Shown one piece after another: positions 44,653-57,109 of a stretch of DNA of 64,000 nucleotides (the first letter of the stretch is position 1; each line of letters starts with the position of its first letter). The notes beneath the pieces were generated by a model. The model was not told the origin of the DNA. It did no database searches and saw only the letters and a program-made list of their open reading frames with translations. The position numbers and the translations under genes are program-made. The stretch comes from Haliotis asinina (Eukaryota > Mollusca > Gastropoda > Lepetellida > Haliotidae): contig NC_090290.1 of assembly GCF_037392515.1 (NCBI RefSeq), positions 35,409,253 to 35,473,252 on the forward strand, given 5' to 3'.

Positions 44653-47600
44653 TCTCTGATACCGAACATCTGGACGAGTGTGTCTCAACACCTAAACAGG
44701 ACAAGAATGTGGACCCAGTGGCCGGGATACCTCTCTCTGACGACATGGATTTTACTTCAAGGTATATTCTGATGATTTTATGAAGGAATTTAAACATTGT
44801 TTTGCCTGGATTTAGTGGCATGAGCTTAAAAGGATAACGAATTCTTTAAACTTTCCAAGATAAGGGCTTAGTTTGAGGTAATGATTGAATGGTTGGGAGA
44901 GGAACTTGTATTAATACTATAGCTGGTGAATAACTTAGCTTTTATATTGTAGTTCCGACCTCATCTATCAACAGTTTCCAGACACCCCATGCAATTAAGT
45001 AAGGTGTCGTTGTTTGGAAACTATAAATAAAAGAATATGATACTTGACCTTTCTAATTTAATTTACCCAGGTACAAATTAACACGTAGTAAAGCAACTGA
45101 TATCACAGTCATGGGTGTGGGTGTGGGTGTATGTGTGGGTGTGGGTGTGGGTGTGGGTGTGGGTGTGGGTGTGGGTGTGGGTGTGGGTGTGGGTGTGGGT
45201 GTGGGTGTGGGTGTGGGTGTATGTGTGGGTGTGGGTGTGGGTGTGGGTGTGGGTGTGGGTGTATGTGTGGATGTGGGTGTGGGTGTGGGTGTGGGTGTGG
45301 GTGTATGTGTGGGTGTATGTGTGGGTGTGGGTGTGGGTGTATGTGTGGGTGTGAGTGTTTGTGCGGGTGTAGGTGGGTGTTGGGGAGTCTATCATCATAG
45401 ACAGCAAGAATGAATGGATTATGCTGCATGTGGCACAGATTGCAACGAAAAGACCTCAGAATACACGAGGTTTGGCTTTTCTTCTTTAACTGGGATAACA
45501 TGTGGTTTTCTAAATAGAAGTGACAAAACCCTTTAAACACGTTCCATTTGAGAAGCCTTGCCTACACCACGCGCTTTGTGTACCACCCAATCGTAAATAT
45601 ATACACGTTGCTGTTCACATCGTTGACGTTATGTACCCCTCCGACAATCGTAAATATACACACATTGCTGTTCACATCGTTGACGTTATGTGCCGGCGAC
45701 AATGCGTTTTATTCTGAGTGTGTGGCTTCGAATCCAAGATGTGACCATATTTTACTAAGAAAGTGTAGTCCCAAATATGACATGTTTTGCATTTGAACCT
45801 TTGGTGATGCGTTTATCTGGATTTATAAGCATAATGTTTGGTAGAGAAGGTAGGGATGTGCCAGACGTAACTGTTCAGATATGTAACCCGTAGATATCAA
45901 TATAAACAAATGTCAAGTTTCAATCGGTCTTGTATGTACAGTTCCGAGTATAGTTGTCTGTGGCCTGAGAAACAAGACTGCCTGTTACAACTTCATGCTG
46001 ACACTCGACCCCCCGTGTGCCGCCACCGAGATGCTTCTCCCCACAATGTTTACACTCGGGTGGCCCTCTGACGCCACATGTCACAGGGAAATAGCTGAGG
46101 ATAGTTTAAGACAGAAGGGAACAGATGAAATCAGACGTTGTTGTCAGCAGCGTGAGAGTGATAAAGTGACTGAGTACTGTCTTCCTGTCATGAAGAACCA
46201 ACTGACAGATCACTATTACCTGGACTTTGTGAACACCTGCACGGCCTCGTCAAAATGTCAACTGTCTTCACCTGGTGGGAAGGTGCAGCACACTAATGGT
46301 GAAGACTATGTGACCTTCACCTTTGAATGTGTACACAGTGAGTAACGTTTTATCTGAATTAAGCTACAGACACAAACACATACTAGTATAATAGCCACAT
46401 AAGGAAACTATTATCCCAGTTGATAAGTGCGATAACAATGTCAAAGGTACATATAAACTTTAATGAAGGGATCATGAGACCATAACAAATCGGGAGAATT
46501 TCAATTGAAAAGTCAATCACAATGACGTCACGGGTCCACGAGAGGGACGGGGGTCAACGACGATGTCACAAGCTCAAAAACGAATATGTCATTCTCGGCA
46601 TTGAGAAGAGTAGTGCATCGACGACGTAGAGATCAAACGTGCAAGGAAGGCTTGTGGGATGTCACGCCAGATTCTCTCATGTTCTTTTACAAGATTACGA
46701 AGGTTATCTGGCGGATGAGGAAGACGGCGTAGACGTCGATCCATCTCGTCACAAACATGCTCTGTCGGGAAGAGATCCGGTGAATTTGCAGGCCAAGGCA
46801 GTAAGTCAACGTTGTGGTGATGCAAAGAAATCCATAGCAACCCTTGTCGTATGAGGGCGGGTATTGTCCTGTTGGAATGTTAACCCAGAGCCATGACGTT
46901 GCACAAAAGGAATTGCCACGGGTTGAAGAATCTGAACCCTGTAGCCCACACCAGTTAAGTTGCCCCGAACAATCACCAAAGGAATTCTTTGGCGTGCTGA
47001 TAATCTACCCCAAATCATCACAGAACCACCACCAAAGCGATTCCTCGCCAGTACCCAGGCCTGTGCGTAATGTTCTCCCACGTGTCTATAGGCACGTTGA
47101 CGTCAATCACTATGGGAAATGTTAAACCTGGAATCATCTCTAAAACCAACATTTCTCCACCAAAACAAGGGTCTGCAGACAAGATTTCGGTACCACATTC
47201 GGCGAGCTTCTCGTTGACGTTGTGTCAGAACAGGTCGCATGGCAGGACGTCGTGGTCTAATCCCGTGATGACGTAAACGTTGTCGAACTGTGTTGGGGTG
47301 AATACGGCAAATCCCTGGATGGTCCTGGCAGTCATCAATGCAGTCTGAAACCTGTGGCAAAGATGGGTCACACTTATCCATCTGTCCTGTCTTGGCGTTG
47401 TTTCATTGTTATACTTGGCCGATCGATTTGTGATTTGTCATTTGTAGCGTCTCACTAGTACAGAAATGGTGTCCCGGTGGCAGTGGAAATGTACAGCCAC
47501 TTGTCGTTGAGACATTTCCCCAGGGACCATCCCAATGGCCTCATGACATTGTGCAGACGCTAGCCGTGGCACGCTATGCGTTTCAATAGTCGTTCAATTT

Positions 47601-50600
47601 TCGAACGATCGCAGGAACAGGGATTGAGTATTGTGTGGAATTGATTTGTTCTGTTTCCCTTTCCCGGAATGCACGTGCAACAACGTATTGCATGTCTCAA
47701 GGACGAAACCACACGTCACGGAACATGGTACGTGCATACATGACACTATTCTATGAGTTTAAATCATTATGTGTCTACACAAGTTTTTGTGTACACAGTT
47801 TCTTCATGTGCCTAGTATATGTTACTGTATCAATCAAATTCTTATCTCTTGTCTTATAAACGTAACTACAACATAGGAATTACGACGGAGACTGTACAGC
47901 TCAGTAGCATTACAATTACAATGACATTATCAAATGAAATATCAGTTGCAATAGAAATACTAAGATTCACCTATTAGTAAACAGTGGTGGAGCTTGTAAA
48001 GCAGACCCATGTCGGAGTTCCCGGGTGAAAATAACGATCTGTTGGTGTTTGTTATAATGAGAGGTGACCGGGGCACGTCCATTCCCTTCATTAAGAAATG
48101 CAAAACGTATTTGATGACTTTACTGCGACATTAAAAATACCTACGGCAGACTGCTCCTCTCAATCGAATTTCAACAGGGACGATTCCATACAATGACTTC
48201 ACATGTACATTACAACGAACAACGAACTAAAGTTGAAATATATGGCAAGTGTACAGGAAAAGATAGTTTGTGTCAACCAAGTCAAAGAGTCTCAACACCA
48301 TAGTCCGTAAGTTCCCTCTTACAACAATCATCGTCGCCTTTTGTGGCAAGCATGGGCTGCTGATTTCCTATTCTACCCCGGACCTTCACCGGTCACATCG
48401 ATTTATCCGATCTATATAACTTCTAACGTGTATGAAAGTCATGTGATTACCTATTGAGAACGAACACATCCACATGTACCTTTGTGTAAGTAGTATCTTT
48501 GGTCTTCCCTTTCAGCGGACACCGTGCTACACATCCAGAACGACTCTACATACACAGGACAGGAGGTGTATCTGTACAACGACCAACATGACGGAATGGC
48601 TAAAGCTAACTGTATAGCATACTCTCAAGAGTGTGACTCTCATGTCATCATACAACTAGCTGCAACACGAGTTGTGTCCTCTGCCTGTCAGGTAGACTTC
48701 ACTGATGGAGGTGTGCCCATCAGGAAGGTGGATTGTAAGAATCCACCTGCATCCAGCAACTGTTCCAGTACAATGTTTGAGAGCAAGTCCAGCTATGTTA
48801 ACATGTCAATATTCATGACAGTCGACCCTGGACGTCAAGAAAAGGAATTTCTGTGGATGCGAGCGAAGAGTAAGACTCAGTTAAAAATATTGTATATCTC
48901 CTGATTTGGCTCTGAACCAGTTTGTTACAAGACGTCTTTCTCTTTCACGTTTAAATGAAATTTCTTTGTTGTCAAATACGTTTATAGTGACACGGTGCCC
49001 ATATGAACTTTACAACGAGATGTGCCATTGAATGTGACCGGGACACTGTAATATGGCTAACTTGTGTCCAATTCCTTTCTGTCATGAATAGATTATGGTA
49101 AAACTATTTACATTATTATATACGTGTATGTTTTATCATCAATAAATCTTGACGATGGTGTCGCCAAACTGCATTAAACTTGATGACGGCACAAATATTA
49201 GGCTATGAACTTCAAATATCAATAGATATTACATTAAACATTAAATATGACTGGAAATTGGACTTATTTGCACCACGAGCATTTTATTTTGTTTGGTTCC
49301 CGTGGGAAACTTATGTATTCTTAATAACCTGTTATATGAAAGGTTATATGAAGTAAATTGTGATTTTTATAACGGCATTGTATTTCAATACTGATGCTGA
49401 AAAGTGGAGTAAGATAGATGTTAAATGATGTAGCCCAAAAGTGGCATAAGAGAAGACATGTTACATGATGTAACACAGGAAACTCGATGAATGTCACCAG
49501 AACTTCGGAAAAGACTGAACAAACATTTTGTTTGAGCCCGTTCTTTAATGGTGATTGATACGTTGTTCAGACAAATGCTCAGTGACTGTTGGCCACAGTC
49601 TACAAGAATTGCTAAATGCAAATTCAGCGCATATGAAAATCAGGAAACAATTCGAGTTATAACCTCTATCAATTGTCTTCACCAATATCCCCATTACCAA
49701 TTAATTCTTTGAGTTTTACTTACCACATCAGTCGTAAGTTACCTCCCAATGTTTCAACAAAGGTTTATATGGCACGACAGTCCAGTATCTTTGAAATCAA
49801 ACACAAAGATACAAACACTGTAGTTGGTGGCGATATCAGGTGACTATGAACATTGTATGTTAGATATAACTGTAAACATTGCATATTAGAACTGTAAATA
49901 TTGTAAATTAGATATTAGATATATCTGTGAACATTGTATATTAGATATCACTCTGAACATTGCATATTAAACATAACTATAATTATTATAAATTAGATAT
50001 CAGATAAAACTATAATGTTTGCGAATTAGATATTAGATATAACTGTGAACATTGCCTGAATGTTTACTCTAAGTGATGTGGATTAAACGTGAGTGTACAT
50101 AGTGCTGAACATTGATCGTATATTTGTAGCTGATACAGGTAAGAATGTCACCGTCGTGTGTGGAGCCAGCGTCCCTTCAGATGTGTCACTGAACTGCCCA
50201 ACGTCTACATCAACTACAACGACATCAACATCTACTACAACTCCTACTACTACAACTCCTACAACTACTGCTACATCTACAACATCTGTTAAACAAGCAG
50301 CAATGGCGTCTACCAACACAGTCAGCACACAGAAAGCTGGTAAATCACAAGCTTTCCCGTCCACAATAACAACATCATCAAGGACGTCCGTACACAGCAA
50401 GGGGACCACAACGCTGTCCGCGTCCATTGAGAATGGTGTTTTTAAAAGCACCCCGCCACACCAATCCAAGTCAAACTCTCCCTCTCCACACCCGTCGCAA
50501 CACCCCAGTGGATCTATAGGATCTTTTGGTACATATGACAAATAACCCCATTGTTCATTGATGCACCCACCTTTTGGCAAACACCTGGGGCCCGTTTCAC

Positions 50601-53600
50601 AAAGCGACCGTAGCGCAACGACAGTTGTAAGTTTGTGTTTAAGTATGGGAATTAAGATCACCTTAGCGCTACGGCCGCTTTGTGAAATGGGGCCCTGGTG
50701 TGTACACAATCTCATAATCATTCATAAGCGAAAACGGTATATAGTCAGAATCTTGCAGTTTATTGATTCAGCTTTTACCGTTCGTTTTCCGTAAGCATAC
50801 ATGGTTACGAATCGCTGTAGTTGAGTATAGTGCGCATCTGTACAAGCAATATCACGGCATAGTGGGCGTCATGTATTGTAACCAATCCAACTCGGGTTTA
50901 GGGAGCGATTTGGGAACACTCTCGCCACTAGGCTACCGTGCAGAGATTCTGTCCATAAACATAAAGCATATGCAGATCCGCAACAGTGAGAGAACACTTG
51001 GTGTCCATACCTAATTTTTGTCTAGATGTCTGAACCCATGGTGTGCAACAATGAGAAAGTCATATGTGTCAAATATGCATGTCCAGTTTTAAAGCGAAAT
51101 GTCCTAAATGTACAGCACACGTTCCAATACATGTGGACATTTCTCTAAGTCAGCTCATACCACCCCTGCCAACTTCGGAGTGAAATTGTCTCCCAATATA
51201 GCGTGTGGCCATGTCAGCACATCATCGATTTTCTTAATCGGCTTATAGTAAGTGTTTACACATCACTACCTAATATTATGCCTTGCCATATATGCGCTTA
51301 TTCATTTGTTCAAACCACCCGCAGGTATCCGGATCTAAATATACTGAAGAGCTAAACAAACGCAACTCTGTTTTTTCAAGTTTTAAAATAGAAAACATAA
51401 ACATGAACGCTTACTTTTATGAGATTTCATTTTTCCGAAACTTGCCTTTCTTTTGCTGTTTCGTATAGTTCCAAGGTAACCCGTTTATTGCTATAGAAGA
51501 TGGCTAAATGTGAACAGCTTATATGATTTGGGTTATTGTCACCGTGTCTTCTTGGCTTGGACAGAAACAGGTGTATTTGTACAGATGCCTTCAATCGGTG
51601 GTTTCGTTTTCTGGTACAAGTCTGTTTTTCAGGATTCCATTTTTATCGAGCGTGAATATTATTGACTGGTATTCAAAAGTTACACAGCCAGTTATTTTCA
51701 TCGCTAATTCAATGTTCTCAAGACAATATGTTAGTCTTTTTGACAGAAACCTCTTCACCAACGGATCATGACATACCAATTTCAGAAACAACAAAGGAAA
51801 GAATTTCTTCAACACCAAGCAAGGGTAAGTCAACGAGTGGAGTGTTTTGCAAAGTTAATCGACTAGCTGCCAGAGACTTTGTCGCAATTGTATTAACAAA
51901 CAATTAATAACAATAACAGCAACAGTCGTCGTTGTAGTAGCAGTAGGTGTAGTTAAATATATTATTGTTGTACACATAGTAGTAGGATAGTACTAGAAGA
52001 AGAAGGCTAGGATCAGCAGTACCCACTTTTTGAGTACACTTCCGGTTGAATAATGCCTCATTTTACAATACTGAACAATACTGGTTTCATGGTCACAAAC
52101 TGGTCAATTCTTATACGTGATTCATTCTTCTCATGCTGCATGCCTACTGGTTTTCGTCACTAGCTGAATGCACTCAAGATAATACATTTGTCGTTTTGCC
52201 AGAGTCCTCTTCACCCAAGATCATTGACATATCAACTCCAACAAAAGAACCCAAACATTCAACACCAAGCAAAGGTAAATCAAAAGGTGAAATACGGGCA
52301 TCCAAATACAGATATCGTTCGTGTATGACCAAATATTGTCTCCAAGGAAACAATGGTATAAAATACAATTCTTCATCGATGACATCGATTACTGGCCGTG
52401 AATGTCTCAGTTCAGTTGATAAATGTTGTTGTTTATTTTCTTTTTGTTACGTGATCAAAACCGTCAGCAGGATCATCTATTGAATTTCTATATATATTTA
52501 CTCGAGAATGATATGGGTAAGAAAATGTTTTTAAAGCATTTCATTTGCTAACAATTTTATGAATTTATCACCGTTTTGACGTGAAAGGAAAACAACCTCC
52601 TCTACCAGCTCAGAGACGATACTCTATTTCACTTTTGAGATTGCATATACGATTTTGCCTTTCGAGGGTTCGTCATCGCTGTTGGCGAAATGCATCACCA
52701 CCGCTTACTTGATACAACCATATTGATGTCACGATAATAATGATCACACATCGTAAAATGTCTGACCTTAATTGAAAGTTGGAGAACTTATTTTACAACC
52801 GCTGATCATAAGGTGTGGATAAACGTGTTTTCTAAAAGTGTTTTGAAAAATCAAAACGACACACATTTTCATCTATGACCGCACGCATTTAACATATATT
52901 CAACATCTATCTATATTTACAGATGTGTTTATAATCGGCGGGAGTGTTGGAGGAGCTGTTGTGATAGCTGTTCTAGTGACAATCACAGTGTGCGTTCGAC
53001 GAAGGAAAAGGTACGCACATATCTGATTAGCTTATAAACCTTCGTGAAATACCATTACCACCAGATGCACATAATCATGAAAACACCGACGTGAACGTAC
53101 ATGTACATTACATCTTAATTGTGGGAATTTGTTCATCTAAGATCTGTGTACAGGCGATGACAAAGATCTGGCATGTTTAAAATGTGACATATATTAATGA
53201 AAACGCCTATACGTCCCATGTATGTGGCTGCCTGTATTCAACATGGTATATAAAACTGTCAATGTAACAATGGACTCACACATAATACATCTTTGTGTCG
53301 AAACTAAATGTGTCCATTGGGTTCGACACAACAATTGTGTATGTATACAAATATAGAAAGACAGAGAGAAGAAGAGATAGATGCAATATAACAAAATTAA
53401 GTTTTTGCACACGTGCTTACATAACAAAACAGCAAGTGTAAAGACACATACCGAATTTACATTTTCCAGAAACAGTGCAGAGAAAACAGACCAAAAGCTG
53501 GAAATTCTGGACGAACGCCAAGAGAATGGGAACAACTCTGACGGTGTCTGGAACTCTGACGAGGACAATGGATACATGTCCAATCCAATCTACTCGTCAA

Positions 53601-53980
53601 CTGATGACTACAAGATGGAGCAGCTGCAAAGGAAGAGCTGTGGTGACGACGCCTGTGGACGTGAAAATGTGTCTCCTTACGCCGTGTCCGCACCAGCTCG
53701 TACAAGTCTCAGTTTGGGAAAAAACTCGTGGGTGACGCAAAGTAAACTGGACTATTTTGATATACTTTTCAATGCCAAACCCAGTGGAGAAGATTCTGAA
53801 GAGAGAAGCGATGTTCAAGTTTCAGATCTCTATGCCAAGGTGAACAAGCCACAGGGAATTGATCAGGTGACAGACATGTACTCCAAAGTCGACAAGTCCA
53901 GGAAGACAGTTCGTAGAACATCCGCTGGTGAAGGTGTGAGTGATGACATCTCTGCAATGTACGCCAAGGTTCAGAAGTAA
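44653..53980 (+). CDS. Gene D: intact single-pass receptor with ITIM/YxxV tail
   Basis: Exons: signal peptide 44653-44761 (coding from 44707), exon 1 45942-46337, exon 2 48516-48869, exon 3 50130-50339, exon 4 51747-51824, exon 5 52203-52274, transmembrane 52923-53010, tail 53470-53980. All junctions are GT-AG and the phases fit, giving 1764 bases and 587 residues without a stop. Layout: signal 1-18, ten-Cys domain 19-150, five-Cys domain 151-268, Cys plus Thr stalk 269-388, membrane segment about 391-413, cytoplasmic tail 418-587. The transmembrane and tail exons are unlike those of A-C. The 5' half comes from the duplicated unit and the middle matches gene B. A surface recognition receptor that recruits SH2 proteins is the likely role by inference. 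The family is not recognised. Confidence 0.75.
44707..44761 (+). CDS. Gene D signal-peptide exon
   Basis: [18 protein letters not shown], acceptor TTGTTCTAG before 44653, donor TTCAAG/GTATAT, phase 1. One residue differs from gene C (Lys to Gln). Confidence 0.75.
45111..45380. repeat. (GTGGGT)n microsatellite, expanded
   Basis: About 270 bases of GTGGGT with GTATGT interruptions, against about 120 in gene C. The plus strand carries regularly spaced GGG runs able in principle to form G-quadruplexes. Confidence 0.95.
45942..46337 (+). CDS. Gene D exon 1, ten-cysteine extracellular domain
   Basis: TGTACAG acceptor, CACA/GTGAGT donor, 396 bases, phase 1-1. All ten cysteines of the gene C exon are kept. 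Changes from gene C are few (LNPP to LDPP, KGPDE to KGTDE, RETDK to RESDK). Confidence 0.75.
46585..47700 (-). mobile_element. Tc1/mariner-like DNA transposon, decayed
   Basis: Unit 2 copy of 25880-26985. It keeps the first catalytic Asp region ([14 protein letters not shown]), the second ([17 protein letters not shown]) and the third block ([19 protein letters not shown]), but in three frames. Confidence 0.85.
48293..48395 (-). mobile_element. SINE fragment in the intron before exon 2 of gene D
   Basis: Orthologue of the fragments at 9150 and 27617. Confidence 0.6.
48516..48869 (+). CDS. Gene D exon 2, five-cysteine extracellular domain
   Basis: CTTTCAG acceptor, GCGAAGA/GTAAGA donor, 354 bases, phase 1-1. 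Starts [23 protein letters not shown] adds a glycosylation sequon not present in B (HDS) or C (SDS). The following intron resembles gene B, not gene C. Confidence 0.75.
49845..50055. repeat. 26-bp minisatellite upstream of exon 3 (gene D)
   Basis: Degenerate units as in gene B, with added attataaattagatatcag-type segments. Confidence 0.75.
50130..50339 (+). CDS. Gene D exon 3, Cys motif plus short Thr stalk
   Basis: TTTGTAG acceptor, GCTG/GTAAAT donor, 210 bases, phase 1-1. [23 protein letters not shown], then a Thr/Ser/Pro part about half the length of that in gene B, ending [12 protein letters not shown]. Confidence 0.75.
50340..50545 (+). other. Open reading frame past the exon 3 donor (gene D)
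   Basis: Matches 11340-11545 of gene B, with the same length and stop after GSFGTYDK. It would give a secreted form ending after the stalk if the donor were not used. Confidence 0.35.
50587..50697. mobile_element. Palindromic MITE-like element (gene D copy)
   Basis: Arms cctggggcccgtttcacaaa and tttgtgaaatggggccctgg. Same site as in gene B; absent from P1 and P2. Confidence 0.7.
50845..50942 (-). mobile_element. tRNA-derived SINE fragment (gene D copy)
   Basis: Orthologue of 11838-11935, with a small internal deletion. Confidence 0.5.
51747..51824 (+). CDS. Gene D exon 4, 26-codon Ser/Thr/Pro exon
   Basis: TTTTTGACAG acceptor, AAGG/GTAAGT donor, 78 bases, phase 1-1. [20 protein letters not shown] then STPSK. 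Confidence 0.65.
52203..52274 (+). CDS. Gene D exon 5, 24-codon Ser/Thr/Pro exon
   Basis: GTTTTGCCAG acceptor, CAAAG/GTAAAT donor, 72 bases, phase 1-1. [20 protein letters not shown] then SK. The sequence, the acceptor region and the flanking intron resemble exon 4, so the two are an exon duplication. Confidence 0.6.
52923..53010 (+). CDS. Gene D transmembrane exon (distinct type)
   Basis: ATATTTACAG acceptor, 88 bases, phase 1 to 2, [20 protein letters not shown] then TVCVRRRK, with a four-base-residue stop-transfer RRRKR completed by the next exon. The length and phases equal those of the A-C transmembrane exon, but the sequence is unrelated by eye. Confidence 0.8.
53470..53980 (+). CDS. 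Gene D cytoplasmic tail exon with ITIM and YxxV motifs
   Basis: ATTTTCCAG acceptor, phase 2, 170 residues counting the split arginine. Acidic and Ser-rich. LDYFDI at 511-516 fits the ITIM pattern (I/V/L/S)xYxx(I/L/V). Three YxxV motifs follow: LYAKV (Tyr 539), MYSKV (Tyr 555) and MYAKV (Tyr 582). The first two are separated as YxxV-x12-YxxV, at the edge of ITAM spacing but with Val instead of Leu/Ile. Other tyrosines are at 453, 459, 465 and 488. The likely role is phosphotyrosine signalling; partners are unknown. Confidence 0.8.
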
Positions 53981-54307
53981 CTAGGCAAATGTGAACAGCC
54001 TTGTCTGTATGAATGTATGACTGTAGTTTTACGCCACATTTACCAATATTCTATTCTATTGTATCCATATCGTGAATCGAACGCCATTATCTATGCGCGG
54101 ACATCTTACATAATTGTGAATGCTTCAGCTCAGTGAAAGAATTGCGTTTATGTTGTTTTACAACGTGCGTTTTAGATAATTCTTTTCTATTTAGTCTCTC
54201 AACCCTCTTATCTTGTGCACCTACATACGTGTGAATATGCATGTTTTATTTTAATATACTTTAGAATCCAAGATTGTTCACATTGATCTACACCTGAGGT
54301 TTTGATC

Positions 54308-54460
54308 GAGTGAGTGAATGAGTTGGGTTTTAGCACCATTCCCGCATTATCACGGCTTGGGACACCAGAAATGGGCTTCACGCATTGTAAAGATCTGAGG
54401 AATCGAACCCGGTTCATCGGCGGTTGAACGCCTTAACCACCAAGCCATCCCATCGCCCCT
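54308..54460 (-). mobile_element. tRNA-derived SINE
   Basis: The plus strand runs from gagtgagtgaatgagttggg through cccgcattatcacggcttgg to a clean reverse B box (GGAATCGAACCCGG) and ccaccaagccatcccatcgc. Confidence 0.7.
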
Positions 54461-55984
54461 TTATATTATTTTGCTTAAATGCAATATTTCATTTCAAAAC
54501 ATACAATTCTTTCGCATAAATACGTATTTCCTAAGAACAGATACTTGATCAATAATGAAATCCGTTCTGATTTATGGAAGTATTTCATTGTTATTTAAGG
54601 TATTCTGAACTATGGTGATTATGTTCGATTGTAACTCTTCGACGTTTTTGTTCTTCTGTCGTCTTTTGGTCACTCTAAAGTAATACATGCTTTATGAGGG
54701 CATATTGCCTATTGATTATGTTTATTATTTTGTTAGCAACATTTGTTTGTATTTTCTTTGCGGCCAATGCTCCTGATATAGTCATAACCATACTGATTAT
54801 GCATGGAACTATTGTCAAGTACAATATCACAAATAATAAACACACAACCTTTCTTGTTCTTTCTTGTTCTTACTGTCTGTTGTTTGGAGAACTCCAAGAA
54901 TATATCAAGTATGTTATCGGTGTTTTGATAAATTAGTATTGACAATTGCATTCGTGGAAATGATACGCATAAAGTACTGACAAGGAGAACACTTCACACG
55001 AGGCAGTGTTCAAGGTGGGTGTTAAGTGTGGCACAGGTTATCGATGTCATTAGATAACACAAAGGCCTTCTGTACATGGAAATGATATAACAGGGATGGT
55101 GTTTATCGTGGACTTTGGCCATCAGTAACAACTGTCGTAAACATTGACCTGTGGAGCTGATGTAAACGACATACGGGTCATTGCGAAATTGTAAGTGTTT
55201 GTGGGTGCGTGCACGTATGGTAAACATGCGTGCGTATTTGCATGTGTTTGTCATTGCTGCCCGAGAATGACTTATGTGTGCGCGTCTGTGTGTGAGTATC
55301 ATTGCTGTGCGTGCGCGCGCCCGTGTGAGTCTACATGCCAATCTAACGGCTCAGGCATTACAGTGTTCTGTGGAATGGGAGGTATTCGGAGAACCTTGTA
55401 CCGCCATATCGATAGGTCTCTGGTAAAGTAAATGCTTTATTAATAAAACGTTATGTGTGGTTAGCTTTATTTTTTCAGCCTTTTCGAAACCCACTATGAG
55501 TTCATCACATTTGATATGCATAATCACTAAACACATTAAGATCCAGGTCAGAATTGAACTTCAGCTTGTCGTTAGAGGCGACTAAAGGGATCGGGTCGTC
55601 AGGCTCTTTGACTTGCTTGACGTGTGTCACCGCACCCCATCTCATGTCTCACGTCTAGACAACTTATCTCACTGACGTAACTTCCTGCTTTGTGCTGATT
55701 GACTGTCTCAGAGAGATGCAATCTTATCACTGTCAACGATAAAACACGTCAAGACCCAGGTCAACCTGACATAGCTGTCAGGTAAAATTCAACTACCAGG
55801 AACACTTCCCTAATTTAAACAGACATCCTGTTTAAATTTTGGGAACAAAATATTTTCACTGCTTAGAAAAGGTATAGGCTTCATTTTTAAACATTTCCTA
55901 AATCTGGGAAAATGTGCTTCCAATAAGGCCATCTTGGGTGAAACCGGGCGTTGTAATATATTTGTATTAAGTAGAATAAGAGTA
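54461..55984. other. Intergenic stretch downstream of gene D, no gene recognised
   Basis: AT-rich, with a GTGTG-rich part at 55195-55330. A SINE fragment (cttgtcgttagaggcgacta, agggatcgggtcgtcaggct) lies at about 55565-55650. The 80-codon frame at 54694-54936 is hydrophobic but not recognised and not supported by a copy elsewhere. The 3' exons expected for minus-strand gene E were sought here and not recognised. Confidence 0.35.
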
Positions 55985-56720
55985 ATATAATTCTGGCTTA
56001 AATTATTGAAAATGGAATCGTTTAGATACCCAAGGCAATGCTATATTTTCTTAAAAATGCAAGATGATAATGGTAACCTATATTGGACATCAGAGGTTAG
56101 ACAACTACTTTTTGCAACTGGTTTCTCTTATGTGTGGATAGCACAGGCTGCTGGAAATGAACAGAGTTTTCTATGTAAATTTAAGTAACGCCTTAAAGAT
56201 ATTTTTTTACAAGAATGGCTAATGTAAATTAACAGCTCCTTTTTTTTAGAGCATTATTCTTCCCATAAAACTCTGTTAGAGCCTGAATTTTTTATTATGC
56301 ATTTGGAACATAAAGGTCTGTTGAGGACCTTGTGTAAATTAAGAATAGGTTTCCATGATCTTAGAGTTAATCATGCACGTAAATCTATCAGGGGTTTGTC
56401 TGACCTAAGTGTATCCATTTGTAAAAATTGTAATTTAGGGGATATTGAAAATGAATTCCATATAATGTTTGTGTGTACAATGTACTCCGATTTAAGAATT
56501 AAATATCTGTCGTTTATCTCACTGCCTGCTAGAGATAAACATACATTGTCCAATCTTATGAATTCTAGAAATACTGATGTTATTAAATCGACCGCAATGT
56601 ATTTAAAACATGTTTTTAATGCGAGAAATGAAAACCATGCCACGTGAGCATAAAATGCATCTGTATTTGTACTGTAGGCCTCAAGACCCTAAATACTGAA
56701 TAAACTGAATCTGAAAATCT
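55985..56720 (+). mobile_element. LINE 3' end fragment
   Basis: Plus-strand pieces WTSEVRQLLFATGFSYVWIA and, in another frame, LRTLCKLRIGFHDLRVNHAR, CKNCNLGDIENEFHIMFVC and DLRIKYLSF. These fit the C-terminal zinc-binding region of a LINE reverse transcriptase, followed by an aataaactgaatctgaaaat end of the type these LINEs carry. It is 5' truncated and has at least one frameshift near 56190-56290. Confidence 0.7.
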
Positions 56721-57109
56721 GAACGTGAGGAATCGAAAAGGTGCACCCCTTACCCACAGGGCTACCCCACCACCGATACATATTCTTGTACGACTGTCTA
56801 GTCATTCTTGCCCCACAGCGGTACATATGTCTGTATTAAAGCGTCACACTCACAAAATATAAAAAAAACTGTTATCCATGCAATTTCTTATAAGTGCACT
56901 TCCCAGCTCCTAAAATACTAATTTAATCCATAACAGATGCTGGTCATAAAACACTAGGTGTTCGTAAAAAGTATTTACATGTCAACAGCCGATTGCACCC
57001 GCTATCATTGCAGTAGATGAAATATGATAAAACACCAGGTATCCACATTAAACTGTCCTGCCGTGGAACTCGTTAATAATATCCGTGTTAGAATTGATCT
57101 TTAGGAACA

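Noticed and set aside
45078-45540. His-Pro, Thr-His and Gly-Val repeat frames over the GTGGGT tract (also 24589-24870)
   Set aside because: Microsatellite artefacts; the length differs between duplicate units with no coding constraint.
54694-54936. Hydrophobic 80-codon frame, a possible membrane exon for gene E
   Set aside because: Wrong strand for gene E, no phase or splice match to the family, AT-rich composition explains the hydrophobicity.
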